Below, piece after piece: positions 15,630-24,756 of a stretch of 64,000 nt of DNA. Both the position numbers and the translations under genes were made by a program. The stretch comes from Verrucomicrobiota bacterium (GTDB lineage Bacteria; Verrucomicrobiota; Verrucomicrobiia; Verrucomicrobiales; Verrucomicrobiaceae), in assembly GCA_963204975.1 (NCBI GenBank), contig CAUJJC010000272.1, forward strand, positions 1 through 64,000, given 5' to 3'. The notes under the pieces were generated by a model. It was not told the DNA's origin and searched no databases. It worked only from the letters and a program-made list of their open reading frames with translations. Each line of letters opens with the position of its first letter. The stretch's first letter is position 1.

Positions 15630-16376
15630 TCAACGATTGGGCGTCGCACCGGAGACTGAATTGTTGTTGGTCAAGGCCGTGGAGGCGGTGTCGCCACCCA
15701 CGTAGCCATCATTCGCCAGGTTCTTCGCAATCGCCGTGATCGTCGCCACGCGATCTTGATTCTGCTTCTGAGCTGCTTCGGATTGGCCTTCGTCATAGCG
15801 AAGTTTGAGCGTCACCATGCCAGCGGTGCCCACGTTCTCACCGGCAGCGGTGGCGAAGGGCAGGTCTTCCTGCGAGTCGCAGAAAATGCCGTGACCTTCC
15901 AGCAAGGCCGCGATGGAGACATTGGCCTCGCCATTGACCAGCTCGATGGTCTTCTCCTCGCCTGCGTCGCCCGTGGCGTAGATGAACTGGCTGGTGGTCG
16001 CCGTGGTCGTCGTCGAGGTGCCTCCAGTGGTCGTGGTGCCCGGCTTGGTCGTCTTCGTGCCTGTGACTACGGCCTTCACATTGCCAGCGTTCTTGGCGTA
16101 GAACATCTGGGCATAGTCAGCGAGGTAGTAGAAATTGCGCACGCCGCCCACCACCTGGGTGAAGATCGCGGAGGCAGTGTTGGTGCCCGTCGCACCAGCA
16201 TCGACCACGAGGTAGCCGCTCTGATACGAACGGAAGTTGATCGAGTCCTCGGCCTTGCCGAACTCCATCTTGTAAACCAGCACCGGGCTGGACGTCGTCT
16301 GAGCATTCGCAGGCTGAAGAGCCACGCCGAGGATAACAACGGCCATGGCGAGGAGACGGGAGAGGCAGGATTTCAT
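15630..16376 (-). CDS. Secreted protein of unknown function with Thr-rich linker
   Basis: A 248-residue exported protein with a signal peptide (LLAMAVVILGVALQPANAQ). The first half (LVYKMEFGKAEDSINFRSYQ, FYYLADYAQMFYAK) is followed by a threonine-rich run (about residues 110-130) and a second globular part. Not recognised as a named family. The -10-like hexamer TAGGCA sits exactly six bases before the ATG with no Shine-Dalgarno sequence. Its 16-base upstream sequence is nearly the same as that of the secreted protein at 18813, which suggests shared regulation. It is divergent from the C39-like gene. Confidence 0.75.
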   Translation of the reverse strand: MKSCLSRLLAMAVVILGVALQPANAQTTSSPVLVYKMEFGKAEDSINFRSYQSGYLVVDAGATGTNTASAIFTQVVGGVRNFYYLADYAQMFYAKNAGNVKAVVTGTKTTKPGTTTTGGTSTTTTATTSQFIYATGDAGEEKTIELVNGEANVSIAALLEGHGIFCDSQEDLPFATAAGENVGTAGMVTLKLRYDEGQSEAAQKQNQDRVATITAIAKNLANDGYVGGDTASTALTNNNSVSGATPNR

Positions 16377-16478
16377 GTCGGCTGCCTAAACGCACGGGCG
16401 TGCGCGAAGTTGCGAGGGCGTGGAGCATTCTGCGGAGGACGCTTGCTTTCGAGGGCTGAAGTTCGCTAAAGTCCGGGC

Positions 16479-18317
16479 ATGAGTTTTCCTCGTTTGGGTT
16501 TCGGCGCAGCCCTGATCGCCCTCGTCGCCAGCATGTCGCAGGCCCAGGAGAAGCAGCATCAGTTGAAGCTGGACCTCGATCCCTTGCTCGACGCCGCGAA
16601 GGTCTGGTCGCTGACGCCCGAGGCCCTGGAGTCGCAATTCAAGGCCGAGGGCTTTTCTGACAATCCCTTCATCCGCTGGAATCCAGCGCGGACGGTGGCC
16701 AGCTTTTTGAAGTCGCCGTTCTCGAACGTGTCCGTCGATCTTTCGATCCTCGCGGGCAAGGTTGCCGTCACGGAGGCCGCCCTCACCTTTGACAAGACTT
16801 CGGGCAAAACCCAAAGGGCGGCGTTCGAGATCGCATCGCCCAACACCGAGACGGTGGCCATGCTCCGCTCGGCGGTCACGACGATGCTCGGCACCGAGCC
16901 CAAGGCCGGGCCTCGCCCGGTGCTCGGATGGAAGGCGGATGTCGGAGTGAAATCGGAAGTGTGGTCGAGCGCGAAAGGCACCGCCATTCTTCAGGTGGGC
17001 CAAGGCCTGCTCCGGCTGGCACTCGGTGCGCCGGGGATGGATGGCAGCACGGCAGGCTTGTCCGTTGTCCATCATTCCGCCGGAGAGGAGCGACCGAAGG
17101 AATTGAAGTTTTTCGTGCGCCTCGATGGCTTGTTCACCGCACCCACGGTCTGGGGCATGACGCCGGACGATGTGGAAAAGGCGACCAAGCTCCCTGGTGT
17201 GAGCCTGACGTCGAGTCCGTTCTTCAAATGGAACACCGCGATCAAGGACAGCGCCCGATTCTCTCACAAACTCTTCAGCAACACGGAGACTGATTTGCTT
17301 TTGTTTGATGACGCGGTGAACGCCGAGGAAGCCAACATCGAATTCAAAGACGGACGCGCGGCCAAGATCATCTACACCCTGCTCACGCGAGGCAACAGCG
17401 GCGACGGCATCACGGCAGCTCAGTTCGATGCGGTCTTCAAAGCCACGGGCCGCGCGCTCGGCACCACGCTTGGCGTGCGCCCCACGCGCACCACCGTCGC
17501 TGGCATGAGCCTGACGAAGACAGAGGGCTGGCTGTGGACCACGCCACACACGCTCGCGCTGATGGAATTCAATGTGGATGCGCCGAAGGGCAAGGTGGAG
17601 TTCCTCCGGCTCACGCTCACGCCTGCGAAGGCGCGTGCCGAGCTGCTGAATCTCGCGGGCCTGGGAAACAATGCGACCACCCGAGCGCGCAGCAGTCTGG
17701 TGAACTCCTTGAAGCGTGATGCGAGCACGGGCGATGTAGAAATCGCAGGCGTGCCAATGCGCGACCAGGGTCAGAAAGGCTACTGCGTGGCCGCGAGTTG
17801 TGAACGCTTGTTCCGCTACCTCGGGGTGCCGTGCGATATGGATGAACTGGCCCAGCTCGTCTCCGCCGACGCCGAGCGTGGAGCCAGTCCGTCGGTGATG
17901 TATTCGTCGCTGAACAAGATCGACCAGCGCTACAACATGCGCGTGAAGCTGCTCAAAATCCCCCCCGGCTACGGCCTGGGCAGCGCACTCAAAAGCCAGA
18001 GCGAACTCGAACGTGCGCAGCGAGCCGAGCTTCCGAAACTCATTCGCGAAAGCATTGATCAAGGTCTGCCGCTGCTCTGGTGCGTGATGCTGGCACCCGG
18101 TGAATCGGGCGTGTCTCCCGGAGCTGAGACCAAGCCCAGCCAGGAATCGCGGGGTCCTCGCGTGGGCCACATGCGACTGATCACAGGCTACAATTCCAAG
18201 ACCGGCGGCGTGATTTACACCGACTCCTGGGGAGCTGGCCATGAACGCAAGGTGATGCCGCTGTCCGAAGCGGAGGAGATGACCACGGCAGTCTTCTCGA
18301 TGGCTCCGAGCCGGTGA
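16479..18317 (+). CDS. Secreted protein with two repeated domains and a C39-like cysteine peptidase domain
   Basis: A 612-residue exported protein (signal peptide in the first 22 residues). Residues about 28-200 and 215-400 are two copies of one domain: each has VWSLTPEALE or VWGMTPDDVE, then NPFIRWN or SPFFKWN, then PFSN or LFSN and a DL strand. Residues about 420-612 form a papain-fold C39-like peptidase: DQGQKGYCVAAS (Gln and catalytic Cys near 436), GHMRLITGYN (His near 562) and YTDSWG (Asp). C39 enzymes usually process double-glycine leaders, but no ABC transporter is nearby and the domain is C-terminal, so a different substrate is likely. TAAAGT lies six bases before ATG, suggesting a leaderless mRNA. 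Confidence 0.8.
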   Translation: MSFPRLGFGAALIALVASMSQAQEKQHQLKLDLDPLLDAAKVWSLTPEALESQFKAEGFSDNPFIRWNPARTVASFLKSPFSNVSVDLSILAGKVAVTEAALTFDKTSGKTQRAAFEIASPNTETVAMLRSAVTTMLGTEPKAGPRPVLGWKADVGVKSEVWSSAKGTAILQVGQGLLRLALGAPGMDGSTAGLSVVHHSAGEERPKELKFFVRLDGLFTAPTVWGMTPDDVEKATKLPGVSLTSSPFFKWNTAIKDSARFSHKLFSNTETDLLLFDDAVNAEEANIEFKDGRAAKIIYTLLTRGNSGDGITAAQFDAVFKATGRALGTTLGVRPTRTTVAGMSLTKTEGWLWTTPHTLALMEFNVDAPKGKVEFLRLTLTPAKARAELLNLAGLGNNATTRARSSLVNSLKRDASTGDVEIAGVPMRDQGQKGYCVAASCERLFRYLGVPCDMDELAQLVSADAERGASPSVMYSSLNKIDQRYNMRVKLLKIPPGYGLGSALKSQSELERAQRAELPKLIRESIDQGLPLLWCVMLAPGESGVSPGAETKPSQESRGPRVGHMRLITGYNSKTGGVIYTDSWGAGHERKVMPLSEAEEMTTAVFSMAPSR

Positions 18318-18344
18318 GAGGAGAAAGGCAGCGGCCCACGCATT

Positions 18345-18671
18345 ATGAAACCCGAGGTGCTACAAGCGGTGATTCATCTCGTTGCAGAGCAGACCGGAGT
18401 TGCTCCATCTTCCATCACTTCATCCACTCGGATCGCCGAAGACTTGGGCGTGGATGGTGATGATGCCTCTGATCTATTCTCGGCATTCGCCTCTCGATTT
18501 CACGTTGACCTTGCCGACTTTGATTTCACCCGGCACTTCGGACCAGAGGCAGGCTGGAGCCCGCTTTACGCTCTTCATTGTCTGTTCTCAGGTAGAGTCC
18601 GCACCGAGCCAGTTACAGTTGGTCGATTGGCTGAAGCAGCGGAGAGCGGTGCCTGGAAGTATGCCGCCTAG
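18345..18671 (+). CDS. DUF1493-like acyl-carrier-fold protein
   Basis: A 108-residue small protein. VIHLVAEQTGVAPSSITSST, IAEDLGVDGDDASDLFSAF and the following helix match DUF1493, a family with an acyl-carrier-protein fold. At the place where a true ACP has the phosphopantetheine serine (DSL), this protein has GDDASD, so a 4'-phosphopantetheine arm is doubtful. It follows the C39-like gene by 27 bp on the same strand. Role unknown. Confidence 0.75.
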   Translation: MKPEVLQAVIHLVAEQTGVAPSSITSSTRIAEDLGVDGDDASDLFSAFASRFHVDLADFDFTRHFGPEAGWSPLYALHCLFSGRVRTEPVTVGRLAEAAESGAWKYAA

Positions 18672-18812
18672 CGCCCTCGATTCGTGAGACAAGTCGAGGA
18701 GCAGTGAGTTCGAAAGCGGGAAACTGCCAAATGGATCTTTTCGCACCCCACAAAACCGCCACTGTCCATTTCGTGCTTGCTTTGGCATTCATGACTCCGT
18801 TAGGCTGCCGAG

Positions 18813-19475
18813 ATGACTTTCCTGGCCCGTATTTCTGCCCTTGCCGCTCTCGCCCTCAGCCTGAGTGGTGCGGCTCACGCTCAGACACCCGTAGTAGAGA
18901 GCCCCGTGGTCCTGACGGCCACGATCATGACGCAGGGCGCGGAGTCTTCGAAGACGGGGCTCTTTGGCGTCACGCTGACGACGAAGAACATCAAGGCGGT
19001 GCCCTACACGAATCGTGAGGTGCTCGCCACGATGCTTGCTCGCAGCCTGCTCACGGGCAGCACCACGGTAAGCGGCTGGTCTTTGGCGATGCTGAAGAGC
19101 GAAGCAAGCGCGGGCGGATTGTATGCGCGGAAGGCCGGGTTCAGCCCCGTTCCCGTGCCTCCGGATTTGCTCACGCTGCCCAGCTTTGGGCCTTCGATCA
19201 AAGGCGGCACCACGGTGACCACGCCCTTCGGTGTGTCGGCCAATGGCACGAGCGAGATCGCGATGGCCACGGCCTCCGTGAACGGCGTGCCGGTGTCCGG
19301 CTTGTCCACGAACGGCAAGCACACGGTGACGCTGAGCGCTTCCAAGATGATCGAGGTCGTGACTTGTGCGATGACTTTCGCTGGCGGTGTGGAAGGCACG
19401 CCCTCAGCACGGCTGGTGAAAGGTGTGCTCGCCATTGGCAAGGCCAAGGCCACCACCGTGGGTTCGCTGCCATAG
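18813..19475 (+). CDS. Secreted protein of unknown function
   Basis: A 220-residue exported protein with a signal peptide (ISALAALALSLSGAAHAQ). The body is rich in Ser, Thr, Val and Gly (TTVTTPFGVSANGTSEIAMA), typical of an all-beta periplasmic or surface protein; no named family was recognised. The -10-like TAGGCT lies exactly six bases upstream of ATG, and TTGCTT lies 18 bases further upstream. The string TTAGGCTGCCGAGATG almost copies the start region of the gene at 16376. Confidence 0.7.
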   Translation: MTFLARISALAALALSLSGAAHAQTPVVESPVVLTATIMTQGAESSKTGLFGVTLTTKNIKAVPYTNREVLATMLARSLLTGSTTVSGWSLAMLKSEASAGGLYARKAGFSPVPVPPDLLTLPSFGPSIKGGTTVTTPFGVSANGTSEIAMATASVNGVPVSGLSTNGKHTVTLSASKMIEVVTCAMTFAGGVEGTPSARLVKGVLAIGKAKATTVGSLP

Positions 19476-19605
19476 CGCCCGAAAGCCATCAAATCCGTCA
19501 CCCCAGGCCGGTTGACATCATCCGGGAAACCCGTGACTATCGGCCCTTTCACGGCCTGGCATGGCAGACGCATGGGGTCGTGGCTCACGCCTTCCCCTAC
19601 GCCTT

Positions 19606-21267
19606 ATGCGATCCCGTTTCTTCTGCGCCAGTGCGCTCGTCCTTGCCCTCACGGATCTGCGCGCTCAGACGCCTGCGGCTCCCGCTGCGGCGGACACGCT
19701 CACCAGCTTGACCAACACCCTCGGCATGAAGCTCATCCCTGTGCCGGAGACCACGGTGCTGTTCTCGGAGTTCGAGACGCGCGTGGCCGAGTTTGAGACC
19801 TTCCTCAAAGAAGGCAGCTACACCTACCCGCGCAGCCTCAAGCCGCACTTCGAGCAAGGCAGCGATCATCCCGTGGTGGGCGTGAATCTCCAGGACGCCA
19901 TCGCCTTCTGCAACTGGCTCACCGAACGCGAGCGCAAGCAGGGCAAGCTCAAGCCCGATCAACTCTATCGCCTGCCCACGAACGAAGAGTGGAGCAAGGC
20001 CGCCGGGCTCAGTGCCTTGAAGCGCGAGAAATCCTCGGGGGCCGAGCAGCTTCAGGACACCATGCGCTTCACCTGGGGACTGCAATGGCCGCCACCCGCC
20101 GGGGCTGGGAATTTCGAGGATCAGGAAATGAAGCTCCAGGGCGGTCCGGCGGATGAGTTCCGCTTCACCGCGCCCGTGGGCAAGTTCAAGGCGAGCCCGG
20201 AAGGACTCTACGATCTCGCTGGCAACGTCTGGGAATGGACCTGGGATCGCGAACTCCGCTCCACGCCCGTCGGCACCTTGCGCGGTGGCTCGTGGGCCTA
20301 CTTCAAGCGCGAGGCCCTCACCATCCAGTATGTCTATGAGGTGCCCACGGAGTTGCGCGCCCCCACCGTAGGCTTCCGCTACGTGTATGAAGACAAGCAG
20401 CGCACCGCTCAAATCCTCGCCGCCGCGAATGCAGATCGTGCTCGCGACGAAGCGAAGATGAAGAAGGACCTCATGACGCGCAGCAAAGTGGATGAGAAGG
20501 CTGTGGCCAATGTGATCAAGGCCTCCGCTAACAGTGCGCCGCCGCTCGATGCTGCCACGCTTGATCCCGCCAAGCCGGGAGCGCCTTTCAAGAACACGGT
20601 GCGCATGGAGTTTGTGCCGATTGAAGGGCACGCGAGCATCCTCTTTGGCCGCACGGAAGTCAGTCGTGCTCAGATCGACCCGTGGTTGAAGGCCGTGGGC
20701 AAGGTGCTGCCTGCTCCGCACTTCGATCAAACCACCGCAGATCCCGCCATCAACGTGTCCTGGGAGGACGCGGAGGCCTGGTGCGCCTGGATGACGGAGC
20801 AGGATCACAAGAACAATCTGCTCCCTGCCAATGCTCGCTACCGCCTGCCTACCGACGTGGAATGGAGCAGCGCCGCCGGCTTGAAAGATGAGACCGGCAG
20901 CGATCCCGCCGCCCGCCATCAAGGCGATAAAGAACACTACCCGTGGGGCACCTGGCCACCCCAGCCGATGACGGTGAACCTTGATGCGCCGAACATCAAA
21001 GGCTTCAACGACAGCCACTCCTTCACGGCTCCGATTGGTGCGATTCGCGCCAACGCTCAAAGCATCGCGGACCTCGGGGGCAACGTCTCCGAATGGTGCC
21101 TCGATGAATGGCCCCAGTCCCCTGATGAACGCGTCATCCGCGGGGGCTCATGGATCATGTCATCCCCCGATGCGCTCCTCACCTCCACCCGGCAGCACGC
21201 TGCGAAAGCCACCGTCCGCTACGACCTCGGCTTCCGCTGCGTGGTGGACTTCGGGTCCGCCCCCTGA
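19606..21267 (+). CDS. Secreted protein with two FGE-sulfatase (SUMF1) domains
   Basis: A 553-residue exported protein with a signal peptide (FCASALVLALTDLRAQ). It contains two formylglycine-generating-enzyme-like domains. The first has RLPTNEEWSKAAGL, GNVWEWTWD, RGGSWAYF and GFRYV; the second has RLPTDVEWSSAAGL, GGNVSEWCLDEW, VIRGGSWIM and GFRCVV. Neither shows the two active-site cysteines of a true FGE after the RGGSW motif, so sulfatase maturation is unlikely. Such tandem forms probably bind ligand or act in other oxidations. A charged helical linker (about residues 275-310) joins the domains. It is followed by a TPR protein on the same strand. Confidence 0.85.
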   Translation: MRSRFFCASALVLALTDLRAQTPAAPAAADTLTSLTNTLGMKLIPVPETTVLFSEFETRVAEFETFLKEGSYTYPRSLKPHFEQGSDHPVVGVNLQDAIAFCNWLTERERKQGKLKPDQLYRLPTNEEWSKAAGLSALKREKSSGAEQLQDTMRFTWGLQWPPPAGAGNFEDQEMKLQGGPADEFRFTAPVGKFKASPEGLYDLAGNVWEWTWDRELRSTPVGTLRGGSWAYFKREALTIQYVYEVPTELRAPTVGFRYVYEDKQRTAQILAAANADRARDEAKMKKDLMTRSKVDEKAVANVIKASANSAPPLDAATLDPAKPGAPFKNTVRMEFVPIEGHASILFGRTEVSRAQIDPWLKAVGKVLPAPHFDQTTADPAINVSWEDAEAWCAWMTEQDHKNNLLPANARYRLPTDVEWSSAAGLKDETGSDPAARHQGDKEHYPWGTWPPQPMTVNLDAPNIKGFNDSHSFTAPIGAIRANAQSIADLGGNVSEWCLDEWPQSPDERVIRGGSWIMSSPDALLTSTRQHAAKATVRYDLGFRCVVDFGSAP

Positions 21268-21294
21268 TCCGCCCAACCTCTCGCGCCATCTCCC

Positions 21295-23043
21295 ATGGAC
21301 AAACATGAATCATCCGGCGAACAAGGCCCTCCCCATGGGCTCGGACTTGGGCTCAACCTGCTCACCGCTGTCGCCGTAGTCATCATCAGCCTGACCGTCT
21401 TCATCGCCTTCAAAGGACGCGACCTCTACAACGCCTACCGCGATCACCGCGTGGCAAAGCAGGCCGCTGAGGCCATGGAGCTGGTGAAAAGCGAACGCTA
21501 CGAGGCGGCTTCCAGCGTGCTGCAACTAGCCCTGCGCACCGCTCCCGAGCATCCCGCCGTGAATCGCACCGTGGCCGAACTCTTCGTCAAAGCCCACAAC
21601 GATCCCCAGACGGCGATCTCCTTCCTTCGTCGCGTGATCAACTCCAAAGAGGGCAAGGACGCCGACCGGCTGCGGCTGGCGGATTTGCTTCTCCAGACCG
21701 GCGATCTCTCCGAGGCGCGCAAGATCTTCGCCGCTCTCCCTGCAACCGAACAAACCGGGCGCTCAGGTCTTGAACTCCTCGCCGGGATCAAGCGCGCCAG
21801 CGGCGAAGTGACCGAGGCCGATGCCATCCTGCGCCGCGCCTTGCTGTTGGAACCTGATGACATCGATGCCCAGCTTCAACTCGCCATCATGGACGAGGCT
21901 CAGGCGCTGGATCATGCCAAAGCTGGAGCCTCCGAGGCCATCTGGGCCATCGCCCGCCGCAATGACGAGGTATCGCTCAAGGCCATCTCGTTTCTGGCCC
22001 GAAGCAAGACGCTCTCCACCACGCAATCGAAGGAACTGCGCCAACTTATCGACCAGCACCCCAAGGCCAGCGAGCGCGAGCGCTACGAAGTGCTGCGCGT
22101 GTTTTCGCGTCTCAATCCGCTGGAGCGCGATGCCGTCATCCAGCGCGAAATCGCTCGCAATGCAGGCCGCACTCCTGATGCGATCTTCGACTTCCTTCGC
22201 TGGCTGGGCACCGAAGGCGAATACGAGCGCCTGCTCAAGATCATCCCCGCTGAAACCGTCATCCGCGATCCCGATGTGTATCTTATTTACGTCGATGCAC
22301 TCTCGGCCGCAGAGCGCTGGAAGGAACTGCTCTCCCTGGTGAAAACGCGCAAGCCTCCGGTCACACCCACCACCGTTCACATCATCCTGGCTCAATGCTA
22401 CGCCAAGCTCCAACCGAACATGGCCGCCGCGCGTCGCGAACTTCAAGAAGCCTTCGCCTTGAACAGCCGGGGCGAAGTCCCTCTCCTGCTCCGCGCCGCC
22501 GGACTGGCCGAATCCCTGAACCTGCTCGACCTCGCCGTGCAGGGCTACACCCTCGTCGGTGAAGCACGCCCAGTGATGCGGCTGCAAATGCTGGAGAAGG
22601 TCTTCGAACTCCAGCAGCGTGACAAAGACGTGGCCGGACTGATCGAGACGGTGCGCCGTCAGCACGATCTGCGTCCACGCAATCAGTTGTTCATCGACCG
22701 GCTCAACTACCTGCGTCTCGTGGCAGGGATCGAACTCGAGGCCGCCTTCGATGAGGTGATTGGATTTGAGAACAAGCCCGCTGAATCAGTGTCCACTTCC
22801 TCCATTCCCCTGCCCCTCCTGCGTGCGCTCGCTGCGTGGAGATTTGGCGATGTCGAGCGTGTGAAAAAAGAAGTCAGTGAGGTCGCGGACCCCAGCAACC
22901 TCCCCGCAGGCCCCCGAGCTGTCGTGGCCGGTCTGTATGCGATTGCAGGCCGCGACGTGGAGAGTTTCCGCATCGCAGAGAAAGTCCCCGAACCGCTGCT
23001 GCTCGATTCCGAGCGCCACTTTCTCCAGTTCTCGATGCGATGA
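21295..23043 (+). CDS. TPR-repeat membrane protein
   Basis: A 582-residue protein with one N-terminal membrane segment (LLTAVAVVIISLTVFIAF, about residues 22-40) and then a long array of helical TPR-like repeats (for example EAADAILRRALLLEPDDIDA-type helices and TPEHPAVNRTVAELFVKAHN). It probably scaffolds proteins on the periplasmic face. It is 27 bp past the double-FGE gene, so both may act in one envelope process. It converges with the dehydratase gene with no gap; the two stops share TGATCA at 23041-23046. Confidence 0.8.
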   Translation: MDKHESSGEQGPPHGLGLGLNLLTAVAVVIISLTVFIAFKGRDLYNAYRDHRVAKQAAEAMELVKSERYEAASSVLQLALRTAPEHPAVNRTVAELFVKAHNDPQTAISFLRRVINSKEGKDADRLRLADLLLQTGDLSEARKIFAALPATEQTGRSGLELLAGIKRASGEVTEADAILRRALLLEPDDIDAQLQLAIMDEAQALDHAKAGASEAIWAIARRNDEVSLKAISFLARSKTLSTTQSKELRQLIDQHPKASERERYEVLRVFSRLNPLERDAVIQREIARNAGRTPDAIFDFLRWLGTEGEYERLLKIIPAETVIRDPDVYLIYVDALSAAERWKELLSLVKTRKPPVTPTTVHIILAQCYAKLQPNMAAARRELQEAFALNSRGEVPLLLRAAGLAESLNLLDLAVQGYTLVGEARPVMRLQMLEKVFELQQRDKDVAGLIETVRRQHDLRPRNQLFIDRLNYLRLVAGIELEAAFDEVIGFENKPAESVSTSSIPLPLLRALAAWRFGDVERVKKEVSEVADPSNLPAGPRAVVAGLYAIAGRDVESFRIAEKVPEPLLLDSERHFLQFSMR

Positions 23044-24060
23044 TCACGCGAGCTTCGCGAGGATCGCGGGCAGTTGCTTGAGATCAAGATTGCCACCCGA
23101 GAGCACGGCGACCACGCGCTTGCCCGTGAATCGTTCGCGATGCTTGAACGCAGCAGCGACAGTCGCTGAGCCAGCGCCTTCCGCGAGGTTGTGCGAGTGT
23201 TGCAGGATCATGGCGGCGGCGTGACGCATGTCGTCTTCGCTGACGAGAATCGCGTCGTCCATGTGCTGACGCATGATCTGCATCGTAAGGTCGGCGGGCA
23301 CGCGCGTGGCGAGGCCTTCCGCCCAGGTCGAGATGCTCGCATCGGTCTCGTGCTGACCACTGCGCCACGAGCGCACCACGGCGCTCGCGTTTTCCGCCTG
23401 CACACCGATGATTTCTATCTCTGGACGCAGATGCTTCGCGACGATGCACGCGGCGGCGACTCCACTACCGAGGCCGATGGGCACGAGCATCACATCGGGA
23501 TCAGCCAGCTTGTCGAAGACCTCGCACGCGAGGCTGCCGACACCGGCGATGAGCGCGGGCTCGTTCGCGGAATGCACGTAGCGTCCACCGCGCTGGCTTT
23601 GCAGTTCGGTGACGAACTCGCGCGCCTCATCGAAGTCGCGACCGTGCTCGATCAGCTCGGCACCGAGCTGGCGGATCGCGCGGTTCTTGTCCGGGTTGTT
23701 GCCTAGCGGCACGACGATGGTGCAATGCACTCCGAAGTGCTTCGCCGCGAAGGCGAGCGACTGGCCGTGATTGCCCGTCGAGACTCCGAGGATGCCGGTG
23801 TGCCGTTCCTCATCGCTCAGTGTGCCGACCAGGTTCACACCGCCACGCACTTTGAAGGCACCGACGGGTTGATGGTTCTCGTGTTTCAGCCAGCACTCAA
23901 AGCCGAGCGCCTCCGACAAGCCGGGCCAATTGCGCAGCAGCGTCGGTTGCAGCACCGCATGAACGCGCGGCAGCGCTTCGAGCACATCGTGGTAGGTGGG
24001 CGGGGTCATGAGTTCATCTATCATCTCAATGAATGAACGTGCTTTATCAATGCCGTGCAT
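23044..24060 (-). CDS. PLP-dependent threonine/serine dehydratase
   Basis: Up to 338 residues of the beta family of PLP enzymes. Key features are HQPVGAFKVRGGVN with the PLP lysine, GVSTGNHGQSLAFAA, the SGG phosphate loop late in the chain (AVLSGGNLDLKQL) and GLGSGVAAACIVAKHL. It deaminates threonine to 2-oxobutyrate or serine to pyruvate; the biosynthetic IlvA form usually has an ACT regulatory tail that is missing here, so a catabolic type is more likely. The start is uncertain: ATGs at 24060, 24024 and 24012 are all in frame, and none has a clear ribosome site. Divergent from a membrane-protein gene. Confidence 0.88.
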   Translation of the reverse strand: MHGIDKARSFIEMIDELMTPPTYHDVLEALPRVHAVLQPTLLRNWPGLSEALGFECWLKHENHQPVGAFKVRGGVNLVGTLSDEERHTGILGVSTGNHGQSLAFAAKHFGVHCTIVVPLGNNPDKNRAIRQLGAELIEHGRDFDEAREFVTELQSQRGGRYVHSANEPALIAGVGSLACEVFDKLADPDVMLVPIGLGSGVAAACIVAKHLRPEIEIIGVQAENASAVVRSWRSGQHETDASISTWAEGLATRVPADLTMQIMRQHMDDAILVSEDDMRHAAAMILQHSHNLAEGAGSATVAAAFKHRERFTGKRVVAVLSGGNLDLKQLPAILAKLA

Positions 24061-24090
24061 CAGTCATGCTCAGGCGACGGTCGCCTCGTT

Positions 24091-24756
24091 ATGAACAACG
24101 AACTTCTCACTCGACTCGACGGCAGCCAGCGCATCCCACTTTGGCTGAAGGTGGCTTACACAGCTTTCATGGCGGTGCTGATCCCGGTTTACTGGATGAA
24201 CTACGGCCCGACGAACTTCCTCTACTTCTGCGACATCGCGCTGCTGCTGACGCTGGTGGGCATCTGGAAGGAGAGTCCGCTGCTCGTGTCGATGCCTGCT
24301 GTGGGGATCGTGCTGCCGCAGGCGCTGTGGTGTGCAGACTTCGCGGTCACGGCCTTCGGCGGCAAGCTCGCGGGCATGACGGGCTACATGTTTGACGAGC
24401 AGAAGTCGCTGTTCCTGCGCGGCCTCTCGTTCTTCCACGGCTGGCTGCCCTTCTTGCTGATCTTCCTGGTGGCGAAGCTCGGCTACGACCGTCGTGCGCT
24501 GAAGGGCTGGACAGTGCTGGCCTTCGTGCTGTGTGTGATCGCGTTCTTCCTGCTGCCGCCTGCGGGTGCGGAGCTGAGCGATCCGAACCTGCCGCGCAAT
24601 GTGAACTATGTCTTCGGCTTCGATGACGCCAAGCCGCAGGAGTGGATGCCGGCGAATGTTTATCTCGTCGCGTGGATGGCATTGCTGCTCGGCGCAGTGT
24701 ATGCACCCACGCATCTGCTCATGACGAAACTCTTCACCCGCTCGAACCATGAATAA
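24091..24756 (+). CDS. Multi-pass membrane protein of unknown function
   Basis: A 221-residue protein with about six hydrophobic segments (for example LKVAYTAFMAVLIPVYWMNY, FFHGWLPFLLIFLVAKLGY, GWTVLAFVLCVIAFFLLPPA). No family recognised with confidence. It overlaps the following MFS gene by 8 bp, so the two are translationally coupled and may work together at the inner membrane. ATG 24091 was chosen because the 12 upstream residues are not hydrophobic or conserved-looking. Confidence 0.8.
   Translation: MNNELLTRLDGSQRIPLWLKVAYTAFMAVLIPVYWMNYGPTNFLYFCDIALLLTLVGIWKESPLLVSMPAVGIVLPQALWCADFAVTAFGGKLAGMTGYMFDEQKSLFLRGLSFFHGWLPFLLIFLVAKLGYDRRALKGWTVLAFVLCVIAFFLLPPAGAELSDPNLPRNVNYVFGFDDAKPQEWMPANVYLVAWMALLLGAVYAPTHLLMTKLFTRSNHE

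Noticed and set aside
16386..18242. Long minus-strand open frame (618 codons) opposite the C39-like gene
   Set aside because: Arg/His/Gly-rich, no recognisable domain; typical shadow of a GC-rich gene.
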